Shown: positions 35,236 to 44,825, numbered from the stretch's first letter. The stretch is 64,000 nucleotides of DNA from Allobosea sp. LC85 (GCF_000735605.1 NZ_JPKG01000059.1:1-64000), one strand, 5' to 3'. Numbers and translations: made by a program. Notes: a model not told the origin generated them from the sequence alone.

Positions 35236-36058
35236 ATTTGAGCGTGATGCCTCCATCGACCACGAGTTCGATGCCGGTGACATAGCGCGCTTCGTCACTG
35301 GCAAGGAAGAGCGCGGCATAGGCCACGTCCCAGGCCTCGCCCATATGGCCCATCGGCACCTGCGCATCGCGCGCCTTCCACATCGCGGCGATATCGCCCT
35401 CGCCATAGGCCTGCGCCAGGCCCGCGGAATGCTCGACCATCGGCGTCTTCATCAGGCCGGGCAGGATCGCGTTCACGCGAATCTTCTGCGCCGCGTATTG
35501 CACGGCCGTCGTGCGGGTCAGGTGATTCAGCGCCGCCTTTGTGGCGGAATAGCTGGCATAGGGCACGCCGGTGTGGCGAATCGAGGCGATCGAGGAAATG
35601 TTGATGATCGAACCGCCCTCGCCCGTCTCCTCGAACTGGCGCTGCATTACCGGGATGACATGCTTCATCGCCAGGAAGGCGCTGGTGACATTGACCTTGA
35701 AGACGCGGTCCCAGGTCTCCTCGGGCAGATCGACGACGCTGCCGACCTCGGCGATGCCGACATTGTTGTCGAGGATGTCGATGCGGCCATAGCGGCCGAG
35801 CGCCTGGCCGACGAGATCGGCGATCGAATCGGCCCTGGTCACGTCCGCCTGCACCGCGAAGGCCTGGCCGCCCTCGTTCTGGATGATCGCCGCCGTCTCC
35901 TCGGCGGCATCGCGGTTGAGATCGGCGCAGACCACCCTGGCGCCCTCGCGCGCAAAGATCGTCGCGGTCGCCTTGCCATTGCCCCAACCGGGCCCGATCG
36001 AGCCTGCGCCCGCGACGATTGCGACCTTGCCCCTCAAGCGTTCCGTCATCGGCCCCAT
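35228..36058 (-). CDS. Short-chain dehydrogenase/reductase
   Basis: 276-residue classical SDR. The nucleotide-binding loop is the variant AGAGSIGPGWGNGKA, a few residues longer than the usual TGxxxGxG. NNVG stands for the NNAG motif; catalytic Ser is in INISSIAS and Tyr/Lys in YASYSATKAA. VCADLNRD after beta-2 suggests NAD preference through an Asp. C-terminus GIELVVDGGITLKYG. Substrate unknown. It is inserted between maf and yacG, often adjacent in Rhizobiales. Confidence 0.9.
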   Translation of the reverse strand: MGPMTERLRGKVAIVAGAGSIGPGWGNGKATATIFAREGARVVCADLNRDAAEETAAIIQNEGGQAFAVQADVTRADSIADLVGQALGRYGRIDILDNNVGIAEVGSVVDLPEETWDRVFKVNVTSAFLAMKHVIPVMQRQFEETGEGGSIINISSIASIRHTGVPYASYSATKAALNHLTRTTAVQYAAQKIRVNAILPGLMKTPMVEHSAGLAQAYGEGDIAAMWKARDAQVPMGHMGEAWDVAYAALFLASDEARYVTGIELVVDGGITLKYG

Positions 36059-36142
36059 CCCTGGTTGCGCGCCTTGCCCTGCCGATGCGGCAGCGGCGAC
36101 AAGATCGGGAATACGGGCAGTCAGGGCAAGATGCGCTGACGC

Positions 36143-36751
36143 TCAGCCGACATTCATCCAGCCGAAGCGGATCGGGAAACCTTCGCCGCCGAGCAGGTTC
36201 ACCGTCTCGTAAAGCGGCAGGCCGACGACGCCGGTATAGGAGCCGACGAGCTTGACCACGAAGGAGCCGGCGATGCCCTGGACGGCATAGGCGCCGGCCT
36301 TGCCGCGCCATTCGCCTGAGGCGAGGTACATCTCCAGATCTTCGGTCGAGAGCCGCTTGAACCGCACGCGCGTCTCGACGATGCGGTCACGGATCGCGCC
36401 GCCCGGCGTGACCAGGGCAACGCTGGTATAGACGCGATGGGCGCGCCCGGAGAGCATCCGCAGGCAGGCAGCCGCCTCATCGACGATCTCCGCCTTGGGC
36501 AGGACACGACGGCCGACGGCGACCACGGTATCGGCCGCGATGATGTAGCAGCCTTCGAGATCGGGGCGGCTCTTCGCGCCTTCCCGCGCGGCCTCCGCCT
36601 TCTCCCGCGCGAGGCGGCGCGACAGATCACGCGGGCGCTCGCCTTTCAGCGGCGTCTCGTCCAGATCGGACGGCAGCATGGCGTCGGGCTTCAGCCCGGC
36701 CTGCTCCAGCAAGGCCAGCCGGCGCGGAGAGGCCGAGGCCAGGACCAGCAT
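36143..36751 (-). CDS. maf: Maf-family nucleotide pyrophosphatase
   Basis: This 202-residue protein removes pyrophosphate from non-canonical or UTP/TTP-type nucleotides. It opens with LVLASASPRRLALLEQAGL (substrate-binding SxSPRR) and has the catalytic IIAADTVV and the late block YAVQGIAGSFVVKLVGSYT. I chose the ATG at 36751 so that the family motif begins at residue 2; a TTG at 36793 is an alternative. The gene faces the SDR gene with an 84-bp gap. Confidence 0.92.
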   Translation of the reverse strand: MLVLASASPRRLALLEQAGLKPDAMLPSDLDETPLKGERPRDLSRRLAREKAEAAREGAKSRPDLEGCYIIAADTVVAVGRRVLPKAEIVDEAAACLRMLSGRAHRVYTSVALVTPGGAIRDRIVETRVRFKRLSTEDLEMYLASGEWRGKAGAYAVQGIAGSFVVKLVGSYTGVVGLPLYETVNLLGGEGFPIRFGWMNVG

Positions 36752-37081
36752 CGGCCGCCAGCCGGGCTGCTTCGGAGTGGAGAAGAAACTCAAGGGCGTT
36801 GGTCTCTGAGGGCTCTCAGGCGCCCATGGCGGACGCCCTCCGCCCAAGCCTCTAGATCATTTTCGCCGGTTGCGAAATCTCCCTGAGGCGCCACGCGTCG
36901 AACGCAAGTCCAAAGTGCAATACCCAGCGCGTTATGCCCGCTGCGCATAAATTGCGCAGCGCCATCCCTTGCGCTTCAGCCTTTGACTTGACACATTAAA
37001 GCCTGCGGCCCGCAGACGCGGCCTCTGCGCGAGGCCGGAGTCCCTTCCGACCTGTCCCGTGTTCCGGAGCCCTTCACCGAA

Positions 37082-37465
37082 ATGACGACATCGACCCGAC
37101 GTCCGCGTTCCGCTCTGGGAACGGGAGTGGAAGCGCAGGCGCTCGTGAGCAAGGTCATGACCATGCAGGCCGAGGCCGGGCTGACCATCGCGATGCGGAT
37201 GCCGATCCTGCTCAAGGGCGCGCTCGGCGACCGGCGCGGCCAGCGCGAGGCGACAAAGGCCCTGACCGAGAAGGTTTCCGCGGTCATGGAAAGCGGCCTT
37301 GCCGCCACCCAGGCCGTCAGCCTGTTCTGGTGGGATCTGGCCTTCAGCCCGTTCAGCCAGCTCGACATGAGCGAGGCGGTCGCCAGGGCGACCAGCAACA
37401 CGCTCGAGCCGTTCTCGAAGCGGACCCGCGCCAATGCGGCGCGGCTGGGCAGCCGCCGGCGCTAG
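37082..37465 (+). CDS. Hypothetical protein, 127 residues
   Basis: A basic, mostly helical soluble protein (LVSKVMTMQAEAGLTIAMRM, VMESGLAATQAVSLFWWDLA). The helical, Ala-rich pattern is vaguely phasin-like, but no family is recognised and this is not proposed as its function. It ends one base before repeat copy C. Confidence 0.5.
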   Translation: MTTSTRRPRSALGTGVEAQALVSKVMTMQAEAGLTIAMRMPILLKGALGDRRGQREATKALTEKVSAVMESGLAATQAVSLFWWDLAFSPFSQLDMSEAVARATSNTLEPFSKRTRANAARLGSRRR

Positions 37466-37563
37466 GTCGTCGGACCGGCCATCGTATCGGGTCCGATGTT
37501 TAGCGTCTGTGTCCGCATCGGCTTTCCCGAAAACCGCAATCCACTTTTCGGGCCGATGCTTTA
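37466..37563 (-). repeat. Dispersed bipartite palindromic repeat, copy C (inverted)
   Basis: This is the same repeat as at 23949-24053, in the opposite orientation and with a diverged second half (CATCGGACCCGATACGATGG type). The first half keeps GCATCGG...CCGATGC with inner CCGAAAA/TTTTCGG. Its terminal TAA is used as the pssA stop codon. It separates convergent genes. Confidence 0.8.
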
Positions 37564-38412
37564 GTCGGTATCCGACATGGACACCTTGCCGACCTCGGAC
37601 GGTGCCCCCGCCAGGCCGGCATTGTAGTCGCGCTCGAGCTTGCGATAGCGCGCAACGCTGATCGGGATCAGCGCGAGATAGGCCAGCACGATCAGCGTCA
37701 GCATCTCGAACGGGTAGGCAAAGAGAAGCCCCGCCACCACCACCACCGCGACGAAGAGCGGCAGGACCTTTTCACGCGGCACGCGCGTGCCGAGCGTCTT
37801 GCCAGCGTAGCAGGGGATGCGCGAGATCGTCAGGAAGGCGATGAACAGGATATAGATTCCGACCAGCAGGGCGCCATACTCCTGCACGGGCACGCCGATG
37901 AAGTGCAGATAGAGCGGCAGCATCGCGGTGATCGCGCCTGCGGGCGCCGGCATGCCGACGAAGAAGTTCTTCTGCCAGTCGGGACGATTGGGATCGTCGA
38001 TCATCACATTGAAGCGTGCGAGCCGGAGCGCCATGGCGCAGGCCAGAGTCAGCACGATGATCCAGCCGAAGGAGCGCAGATCGTGCAGGACGAAAATCCA
38101 GAGCACATAGCCCGTGGCGACGCCGAAATTGACGAAATCCGAGAGTGAATCGAGCTCGGCGCCGAAGCGCGACGTGCCCTTCAGCATGCGCGCCAGGCGG
38201 CCATCGACGCCGTCCAGCGCGGCGGCGATCAGGATGAAGATCGTCGCCGATTCGAGCTTGCCCTCGACCACGAGCCGCATCGCGGTGAGGCCGAGGCAGA
38301 GCGCCAGCAATGTGATGACATTGGGTGCGATCAGCCGAAACGGGATCGCCTTGAAGCGCGTGCGCTTCGATTCAGCCTGCTCGGGCTCGAAGGGAGGAAA
38401 GAGGTCGCTCAT
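37561..38412 (-). CDS. pssA: CDP-diacylglycerol-serine O-phosphatidyltransferase
   Basis: This 283-residue membrane enzyme joins serine to CDP-diacylglycerol to give phosphatidylserine. The CDP-alcohol phosphotransferase motif DGVDGRLAR...GAELDSLSD is complete (residues about 68-90), with helices before and after it. It follows psd by about 110 bp on the same strand, so both steps of phosphatidylethanolamine synthesis are together. The C-terminal tail beyond the last helix is acidic. Confidence 0.94.
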   Translation of the reverse strand: MSDLFPPFEPEQAESKRTRFKAIPFRLIAPNVITLLALCLGLTAMRLVVEGKLESATIFILIAAALDGVDGRLARMLKGTSRFGAELDSLSDFVNFGVATGYVLWIFVLHDLRSFGWIIVLTLACAMALRLARFNVMIDDPNRPDWQKNFFVGMPAPAGAITAMLPLYLHFIGVPVQEYGALLVGIYILFIAFLTISRIPCYAGKTLGTRVPREKVLPLFVAVVVVAGLLFAYPFEMLTLIVLAYLALIPISVARYRKLERDYNAGLAGAPSEVGKVSMSDTD

Positions 38413-38524
38413 GCCAGCCGGAATACGCGGTTTTAGGCGCGGAGGCTAGGAGCAGTCGCCGATCATCCCGGGTGCCGTCGAGCGGCGCTCCGGGATGCCT
38501 AAAAGCGCTCAGATCCCGGTCGCC

Positions 38525-39223
38525 TCAGATCCCGCGGAAGCTGCGCCGCGCTTCGCTGGCCGAGACATCGGCCAGCACGGTCTCGCCGGCGATGGCGGTC
38601 TGGCCTTCGCCAACCAGCGGGATCACGCTCGTCGGCAGATAGACGTCGACGCGCGAGCCGAAGCGAATCAGGCCGAAACGCTCGCCGGCCGCAATCGCGT
38701 CGCCCTCCTTGACGAAGGGCACGATGCGCCGCGCGATCAGGCCCGCAATCTGGACGATGCCGACCGTGCCGGCGGGGGTCTCGATTGCCAGCGCGTTGCG
38801 CTCATTGTCCTCGCTCGCCTTGTCGAGCTCGGCATTGAGGAAGAGGCCGGGCGTATAGGCCATCTTCGTGATGCGGCCCGAGACCGGTGCGCGGTTCACA
38901 TGGCAGTCGAAGACGTTCATGAAGATCGAGATGCGGGTCATCGGCTCGGCCGGCAGGTTCAGCTCCGGCGGCGGCAGCGCGGATGCGACCTGGCTGACGC
39001 GGCCATCGGCCGGCGAGATCACCAGCCCTTCGCGTTGCGGCGTGATCCGGATGGGATCGCGGAAGAAGTAGCAGACCCAGATCGTGATGATCGCGCCGAG
39101 CCAGCCGAAGGGCGACCAGAGATTAGCGAGCACGATCGTCGCCACCAGCGCGATCGCGATGAAGACGTAGCCCTCCTTGTGGATGGGGACGATCACTTTG
39201 CGGACGGAATCGACGAGCGACAT
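38525..39223 (-). CDS. psd: Phosphatidylserine decarboxylase proenzyme
   Basis: This 232-residue enzyme decarboxylates phosphatidylserine to phosphatidylethanolamine. It is the short, type II-like form of alphaproteobacteria: an N-terminal hydrophobic anchor, the NVFDCHVNRAPVSG block and the self-cleavage site RFGSRVDVYLP, where the Ser after Gly becomes the pyruvoyl group. The ATG at 39223 has AGGA seven bases upstream. Upstream of pssA. Confidence 0.94.
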   Translation of the reverse strand: MSLVDSVRKVIVPIHKEGYVFIAIALVATIVLANLWSPFGWLGAIITIWVCYFFRDPIRITPQREGLVISPADGRVSQVASALPPPELNLPAEPMTRISIFMNVFDCHVNRAPVSGRITKMAYTPGLFLNAELDKASEDNERNALAIETPAGTVGIVQIAGLIARRIVPFVKEGDAIAAGERFGLIRFGSRVDVYLPTSVIPLVGEGQTAIAGETVLADVSASEARRSFRGI

Positions 39224-39416
39224 GGGCAATCCTGTTGGGTCTTGTCAGCGCGTCGGCAGAGTGACGCTCCCCTGCGGCCCGAATGGGGCGGCAAGCATTG
39301 CCGCGTGATTTACGGGGTTCGGCGCTCCGGGGGAAGAGGCTGCATGCCGCGCCCCTCGCGACCGGGGGAGACACCGCCCCTGGACGTCACACCTTCCAGA
39401 CAGGGCAGCAAGACCG

Positions 39417-39521
39417 CTAAAGCATCGGTCCGAAAAGTGGATTGCGGTTTTCGGGAAAGCCGATGCAAACACAGATGGCCAGATCATCGGGCCGCATACG
39501 ATATCCGGTCCGATGATCTAG
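39417..39521 (+). repeat. Dispersed bipartite palindromic repeat, copy D (complete)
   Basis: A full copy, nearly identical to copy B over the first half, with the second dyad atcatcgggcc...ggtccgatgat slightly imperfect. It lies in the 334-bp spacer between psd and the divergent acetyltransferase gene; nothing else was seen in that spacer. Unlike the other copies it is not at a 3' end. Confidence 0.85.
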
Positions 39522-39557
39522 AAGTGCATCACATGGTATCGGCGGAGAGTGCAGGGC

Positions 39558-40022
39558 ATGGACGAGGCTGGCGATATCGACACGGCTCTTCTGGCCGGGC
39601 TTGGATGTGACGATGTCAGCCTGCGGCTGAGCCGGAGCTACGCGCCCGAAACCTCGCCGTGGCGCGTCGCGGCCTATCGCTTCGACATCCTGGTCGGCGA
39701 CGAGCCCGCCGGCACGATCAGCCTGCGGCCAGGCAGGACCTATCTCCTGACCCATCTCGCAGGGCAGATCGGCTTTTCCATCGAGCCCGCCTTTCGCGGG
39801 CGCGGCCTGGCCGGCAAGGCCGTGAAGGCGCTGCTTCCCCTGGCCGAGGCGTGCGGCCTCACCGAGCTCTGGCTGACGACCACGCCGGACAACCTCGCCT
39901 CCCGCCGCACGCTGGAAAAGCTCGGCTGCGTGCTCGTGGAACAGGTCACGATCCCGGAAAGCTATGAAAGCTATGCCCGTGGCGAGCGGCTGAAGCTGCG
40001 CTACCAGCTGGAGCTGAGCTGA
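39558..40022 (+). CDS. GNAT-family N-acetyltransferase
   Basis: 154 residues. The acetyl-CoA-binding segment GFSIEPAFRGRGLAGKAVKA carries the R/QxxGxG/A loop; LWLTTTPDNLASRRTLEKLG is the usual end of the fold. Acceptor unknown. The ATG at 39558 has GGAG about ten bases upstream; a GTG three codons earlier is less likely. Confidence 0.85.
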   Translation: MDEAGDIDTALLAGLGCDDVSLRLSRSYAPETSPWRVAAYRFDILVGDEPAGTISLRPGRTYLLTHLAGQIGFSIEPAFRGRGLAGKAVKALLPLAEACGLTELWLTTTPDNLASRRTLEKLGCVLVEQVTIPESYESYARGERLKLRYQLELS

Positions 40023-40058
40023 GAGCAGGCGTCAGCCGGCCGGGCGCGGCCCGACACC

Positions 40059-40550
40059 TCAAGCAAGCGCCGTCGGACTGCGGACGAAGCGGCGCGCGGC
40101 GAGATAGGTCAGCACCACGAAGATCAGCAGCACGAGCCCTTCGGCAATCGCGAAGGGCGGCTCGGACTGGGTCGGCGCCAGCGCCCGGAGAAACGGCACC
40201 TTCATGAAGGCCTGTGCGACCGAGACGAAGATCAGCAGATAGAAGGCGAGCATGGCGGTGATCGCATAGATCCGCCGCCAGCCGCCATCGAGCCTGCGGG
40301 CGTAGAGGGCGTATCCGGCAAGCCCGACGAGAACGAGCGAGATCGCGCCGACGATATGCGACGGCAGGATGCCGTTGAACGGAAAGCCAAAACCCGTCGC
40401 GCTGGTCGCGAAGGCGGTGGAGAGGAAAATCCCGGTCCAGCGTGGCCGCGTGTGCCCTCTCAGCAAGGCCGCGGCGACGGGAAAACCGGCCACGATGGCG
40501 ATCAGGCTGAGCCAGGTGTGAAAGCCGGTGAAAGTCGTCGGATCGAACAT
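40059..40550 (-). CDS. Integral membrane protein, unknown
   Basis: 163 residues with about four to five hydrophobic helices, short loops and a basic C-terminus. No catalytic motif is visible. I chose the ATG at 40550 (MFDPTTFTGFHTWL); the frame opens five codons earlier. Stands alone between a GNAT gene and the Atm1-type exporter. Confidence 0.7.
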   Translation of the reverse strand: MFDPTTFTGFHTWLSLIAIVAGFPVAAALLRGHTRPRWTGIFLSTAFATSATGFGFPFNGILPSHIVGAISLVLVGLAGYALYARRLDGGWRRIYAITAMLAFYLLIFVSVAQAFMKVPFLRALAPTQSEPPFAIAEGLVLLIFVVLTYLAARRFVRSPTALA

Positions 40551-40651
40551 GAGCAGCCCCCGCAATGCTCCGCCGGCTTCGAGTGAACCCGGCGGAGTAT
40601 AGCATGCAGGAAGCAGGCCGCGTTTGGCGAGAGAATTTCGTCGCCCAATGA

Positions 40652-42562
40652 CTATGTCAGGGACACCCTCACGCTCTGTTCTTCTTCCTCGGTCGCGCGC
40701 TTCAGCGTCGCCTTGGCCTCGTCGACCTGGCGCTGGCGGTTCCAGAGCGCCGCATAGACGCCGTCCGCCGCCAGCAACTCGCGGTGATGGCCGCGTTCGA
40801 CGATCAGGCCCTTGTCCAGCACGATGATCTCGTCGGCATTGACGACGGTCGAGAGCCGGTGGGCGATGACCAGTGTCGTGCGGCCCTCGCTGACCCGGTC
40901 GAGGGCGTCCTGGATCTCCTTCTCGGTGAAGGAATCGAGCGCCGAGGTCGCCTCGTCCAGCACCAGGATCGGCGGCCCCTTCAGGATGGTGCGGGCGATG
41001 GCGACGCGCTGTTTCTCGCCGCCGGAGAGCTTCAGGCCACGCTCGCCGACGGAGGTCTCATAGCCCTCCGGCAGCGAACGGATGAAGCGGTCGATCTGGG
41101 CGAGCCGCGCTGCCTCCTCGACCTCGGCCTCGGTCGCATCCGGCCGGCCATAGCGGATATTGTACTCGATCGTGTCGTTGAACAGCACGGTGTCCTGCGG
41201 AACCATGCCGATCGCGGAGCGCAGGCTGACCTGCTGGATCGCGGCGATATCCTGCCCGTCGATCAGGATCCTGCCCTTGCCCGGTTCGTAGAAGCGGAAG
41301 AGCAGGCGCGAAATCGTCGACTTGCCCGCGCCGGACGGGCCGACGATGGCGATCGTCCGGCCCGGCGGCACCGTGAAGGAAATGCCCTTCAGGATCGGCC
41401 GCTCGGGGATATAGGCGAAATGAACGTCCTCGAAGCGGACCTCGCCCGCATCGACGCGAAGCGGCGGGGCGCCCGGAGGGTCCTGGATCTCGGGATCGCG
41501 GCCGATCAGGGCGAACATCTCGCCGATGTCCAGGGTCGCCTGCTTGATCTCGCGATAGACCGTGCCCATGAAGTTCAACGGCTGATAGAGCTGGATCAGC
41601 ATGGCGTTGATCAGCACGAAATCGCCGACGGTGTGCGTGCCGGCCTGGAAGCCGCGCACCGCCATCACCATCGAGATGGTCAGGCCCGTCGCGAAGATCG
41701 CCGCCTGTCCGAAATTGAGCCAGGCGAGCGAGGTATAGGCCTTGATCGAGTTGCGCTCGTAGCGCGCCATAGAGCGGTCGTAACGGGCTGTCTCGCGAGC
41801 CTCCGCCCCGAAATACTTGACCGTCTCGTAGTTGAGCAGCGAGTCGATCGCCTTCGAATTGGCGTCGGTATCGGACTCGTTCATGGCGCCGCGAATGGCG
41901 ATGCGCCATTCGGTCGCCTTGATGGTGTAGGCCATGTAGGTCGTCACCATCACCACCAGCACGACGACATAGAGCCAGTCGAACATCGTCAGCAGTACGG
42001 CCGTGATCAGTGCGACTTCGACCACGACCGGCACGAGCTGGTTCAGGCCGAGGCGGACCATTTCCTCGATGCCGTTGCGGCCACGCTCCAGCACGCGGGT
42101 CAGGCCGCCGGTCTTGCGCTCGAGATGGAAGCGCAGCGAGAGATAGTGCAAATGGCCGAAGGTCTGCAGCGCCAGCGTGCGCACCGCATGCATGAAGACC
42201 GGCGCGAACAACGCATCGCGCATCTGGATGAAGGCCGAGGAGCCGACGCGCGCCAGGCCGTAGATCAGCGTCAGCGTGAGCGGTGCGCCGACCAGCCAGG
42301 GCAACCAGCGTTCGAGGCTCGTCGGCGTGTTCGCCAGCGCGTCCGTCGCCCATTTGAAGGTAAAGGGCACGCCCATCAGCACGATGCGGCCAACGACCAG
42401 CAGGATAAAGGCCGCGACGACGCGCTTGCGCAGATCGGCGCGATCCGGCGGCCAGAGATAGGGCCAGAGCGCGCGGAAGGTCGCGACGAAGCCGGAGCCG
42501 GGTTGCAGGACAGCCGAGCGGGCGAAGTTCGACGCCGGAGACGGCGCGGCAGGCGGGGACAT
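40652..42562 (-). CDS. ABC exporter of the Atm1/HMT1 family
   Basis: This 636-residue half-transporter has six membrane helices and one ATPase domain. The NESDTDANSKAIDSLLNYET block and KYFGAEARE are characteristic of Atm1-type exporters, which move glutathione-linked sulphur or metal conjugates. ATPase motifs: Walker A GPSGAGKST, Q-loop, signature LSGGEKQRVAIAR, Walker B ILVLDEATSAL, H-loop IAHRLST. It likely works as a homodimer in the inner membrane for heavy-metal detoxification or Fe-S-related export. Confidence 0.92.
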   Translation of the reverse strand: MSPPAAPSPASNFARSAVLQPGSGFVATFRALWPYLWPPDRADLRKRVVAAFILLVVGRIVLMGVPFTFKWATDALANTPTSLERWLPWLVGAPLTLTLIYGLARVGSSAFIQMRDALFAPVFMHAVRTLALQTFGHLHYLSLRFHLERKTGGLTRVLERGRNGIEEMVRLGLNQLVPVVVEVALITAVLLTMFDWLYVVVLVVMVTTYMAYTIKATEWRIAIRGAMNESDTDANSKAIDSLLNYETVKYFGAEARETARYDRSMARYERNSIKAYTSLAWLNFGQAAIFATGLTISMVMAVRGFQAGTHTVGDFVLINAMLIQLYQPLNFMGTVYREIKQATLDIGEMFALIGRDPEIQDPPGAPPLRVDAGEVRFEDVHFAYIPERPILKGISFTVPPGRTIAIVGPSGAGKSTISRLLFRFYEPGKGRILIDGQDIAAIQQVSLRSAIGMVPQDTVLFNDTIEYNIRYGRPDATEAEVEEAARLAQIDRFIRSLPEGYETSVGERGLKLSGGEKQRVAIARTILKGPPILVLDEATSALDSFTEKEIQDALDRVSEGRTTLVIAHRLSTVVNADEIIVLDKGLIVERGHHRELLAADGVYAALWNRQRQVDEAKATLKRATEEEEQSVRVSLT

Positions 42563-42740
42563 GTTTCAAACAGTTCCAAGTTGAACCGCCCATATATCCG
42601 CGATCGCAGGCGAATGCATGGGCCTTGCTGCAAGCCGGGGATTGCGGAGCACGCGCGCCGGCTTGGCCTTGTTCTCGTCGAAAGACCGGTGTGAGATGGC
42701 GTCGGAGCGGTCAACGCTCGGATCGGGGAAAGAAACAGCC

Positions 42741-43088
42741 ATGAGAGATCAACGGGTTATCTTTGTCGGCCTGATCGGCGCCAGCGTCTCGCTCTGCCTC
42801 GCGACGCTTCCTGCCCTGGCGCAATCAGCGCGCCCGCCGGCACAGATCAAGGTAACCAATGCCCGCAGCGTGCCGTTGAACACGCTCGAAATCACCACCT
42901 CGGGTGAACAGCCCCGCCTCGTCGCCAAGCTCGCCAAGCCGCTGGCTCCCGGAAAGAGCGCCGTGCTGAAGCTCACCAAGCCGGCAGGCTGCAGCTATTT
43001 CGTGCTCGGTCGCTTCTCCGACGAGGTCGAAAGCGACAATGACGGCGTCGATTTCTGCAAGGAGAAGACGATCCGCCTGACGGATTGA
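42741..43088 (+). CDS. Small exported protein of unknown function
   Basis: 115 residues: a signal peptide (VIFVGLIGASVSLCLATLPA, then LAQSA) and a beta-rich mature part with two Cys (AGCSYF, VDFCKE) that could pair. I chose the ATG at 42741, the start of the signal peptide; the frame opens at 42618 without support. No family recognised. Confidence 0.65.
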   Translation: MRDQRVIFVGLIGASVSLCLATLPALAQSARPPAQIKVTNARSVPLNTLEITTSGEQPRLVAKLAKPLAPGKSAVLKLTKPAGCSYFVLGRFSDEVESDNDGVDFCKEKTIRLTD

Positions 43089-43229
43089 GGCGCGAACCAC
43101 ATCATGGCCGGGCCTGACCCGGCCATCCCATCCAACGGCGGCACTCCAGCACGCCCCATCCGTCACTTGATTCCCGGGCCAGCGCCGCGCTTCGCCCGGG
43201 AATGAGTTGGGGTGGAACGTCCCCTTCGC

Positions 43230-44825
43230 TTACGCCGTCGCGCCGGCCCGCATCAGCTTGTAGGTGATCGAATCGACCAGCGCCTGGAACGAGGCGTCGA
43301 TGATGTTGGCGCTGACACCGACCGTGGTCCAGCGTTCACCGGTCTCGTCGGCGGATTCGATCAGGACGCGCGTCACCGCGTCGGTGCCGCCCTGGAAGAT
43401 GCGGACCTTGTAATCGACGAGCCGCAGCCCCCCGATCAGGGATTGGTAGCGGCCGAGATCCTTGCGCAAGGCGACGTCGAGCGCATTGACCGGGCCGGCA
43501 GCGCCCTCGGCAGCCGAGATCAGCAGCTCGTCGCCGACCTGCACCTTCACGATCGCCTCGGAGAAGGTGACGAGCTCGCCATTGGCATTGTAGCGGCGCT
43601 CCACATTCACCTTGAAGCGCTCGACCGTGAAATAGTCCGGCACCTCGCGCAGGATCCGCTTGGCGAGCAGGAAGAAGGAGGCGTCGGCCCCCTCGAAGGC
43701 GTAGCCTTGCGCCTCCTTGTCCTTGAGCTCGTCGAGCAGGCGCCCGAGCCGCGGATCGTCCCGCCCGAGCGTGACGCCGATGCGCTCCAGCTCGGCGACG
43801 AGGTTGGACTTGCCGCCCTGGTCCGAAATCAGGACCTTCCGGATATTGCCGGTCGCTTCCGGTGCGACATGCTCATAGGTGCGCGGGTCCTTCAGCACCG
43901 CTGAGGCATGGATGCCGGCCTTGGTCGCGAAGGCGGAGGAACCGACAAAGGGCGCGTGCCGGTTCGGGGCGCGATTCAGCATCTCGTCGAGCGTGCGCGA
44001 AACATGGGTCAGCTCGCCGAGCTGCTGCTCGTCGACATTGATGCTGAAGCGCTCGCGATACCTGTCCTTCAGTTTCAGCGCGCCGATCAACGTCACCAGA
44101 TTGGCGTTGCCGCAGCGCTCGCCGAGCCCGTTCAGCGTGCCCTGGATCTGACGGGCTCCGGCCTCGACCGCCGCCAGCGAATTGGCGACCGCGCAGCCGC
44201 AATCGTCATGGGCATGGATGCCGAGATGATCGCCCGGCACGACCCTGGCGACCTCGGCAACGATCGCGCCGACCTCGTCCGGCAAGGTGCCGCCATTGGT
44301 GTCGCAGAGCACGACCCAGCGCGCGCCCGCTTCATAGGCCGCCCGCGCGCAGGCCAGCGCGTAGTCGCGATTGGCCTTGTAGCCGTCGAAGAAGTGCTCG
44401 CAGTCGAGCATCACCTCGCGCCCGGCTGCCTTCGCAGCCTTCACGCTGTCGGTGATCCCCTCGAGATTGTCCTCGAGCGAGATCTCGAGCGCGACATGGA
44501 CATGGTAGTCCCAGCTCTTGGCGACGAAGACGATGACGTCGGCCTTGGCCTCGAGCAGGGCCGCGATGCCGGGATCGTTGGCGGCCGAGCGCCCTGCCCG
44601 CTTGGTCATGCCGAAAGCCGCGAACTTGGCCTTCGAGGTCGGCTTCTCCGCGAAGAAGGCGGTATCGAGCGGGTTCGCTCCGGGATAGCCGCCCTCGACA
44701 TAGTCGATGCCGAGCTTGTCCAGCATGGCCGCGACCGCACGCTTGTCATCGAGCGAGAAGTCGACACCGGTGGTCTGGGCGCCGTCGCGCAGCGTCGTGT
44801 CGAAGAGATGGACCCGGGCACTCAT
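43230..44825 (-). CDS. cimA: (R)-citramalate synthase
   Basis: This 531-residue enzyme condenses pyruvate and acetyl-CoA to citramalate, a threonine-independent route to isoleucine. It has the HMGL-type TIM barrel with DTTLRDGAQTTGVDFS and GIDYVEGGYPGANPLD (the YPGANP context separates CimA from LeuA), metal ligands in GIHAHDDCGCAVANS, and a C-terminal LeuA-type allosteric domain, probably isoleucine-responsive. It starts in a 4-bp overlap with a 39-codon ORF. Confidence 0.94.
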   Translation of the reverse strand: MSARVHLFDTTLRDGAQTTGVDFSLDDKRAVAAMLDKLGIDYVEGGYPGANPLDTAFFAEKPTSKAKFAAFGMTKRAGRSAANDPGIAALLEAKADVIVFVAKSWDYHVHVALEISLEDNLEGITDSVKAAKAAGREVMLDCEHFFDGYKANRDYALACARAAYEAGARWVVLCDTNGGTLPDEVGAIVAEVARVVPGDHLGIHAHDDCGCAVANSLAAVEAGARQIQGTLNGLGERCGNANLVTLIGALKLKDRYRERFSINVDEQQLGELTHVSRTLDEMLNRAPNRHAPFVGSSAFATKAGIHASAVLKDPRTYEHVAPEATGNIRKVLISDQGGKSNLVAELERIGVTLGRDDPRLGRLLDELKDKEAQGYAFEGADASFFLLAKRILREVPDYFTVERFKVNVERRYNANGELVTFSEAIVKVQVGDELLISAAEGAAGPVNALDVALRKDLGRYQSLIGGLRLVDYKVRIFQGGTDAVTRVLIESADETGERWTTVGVSANIIDASFQALVDSITYKLMRAGATA

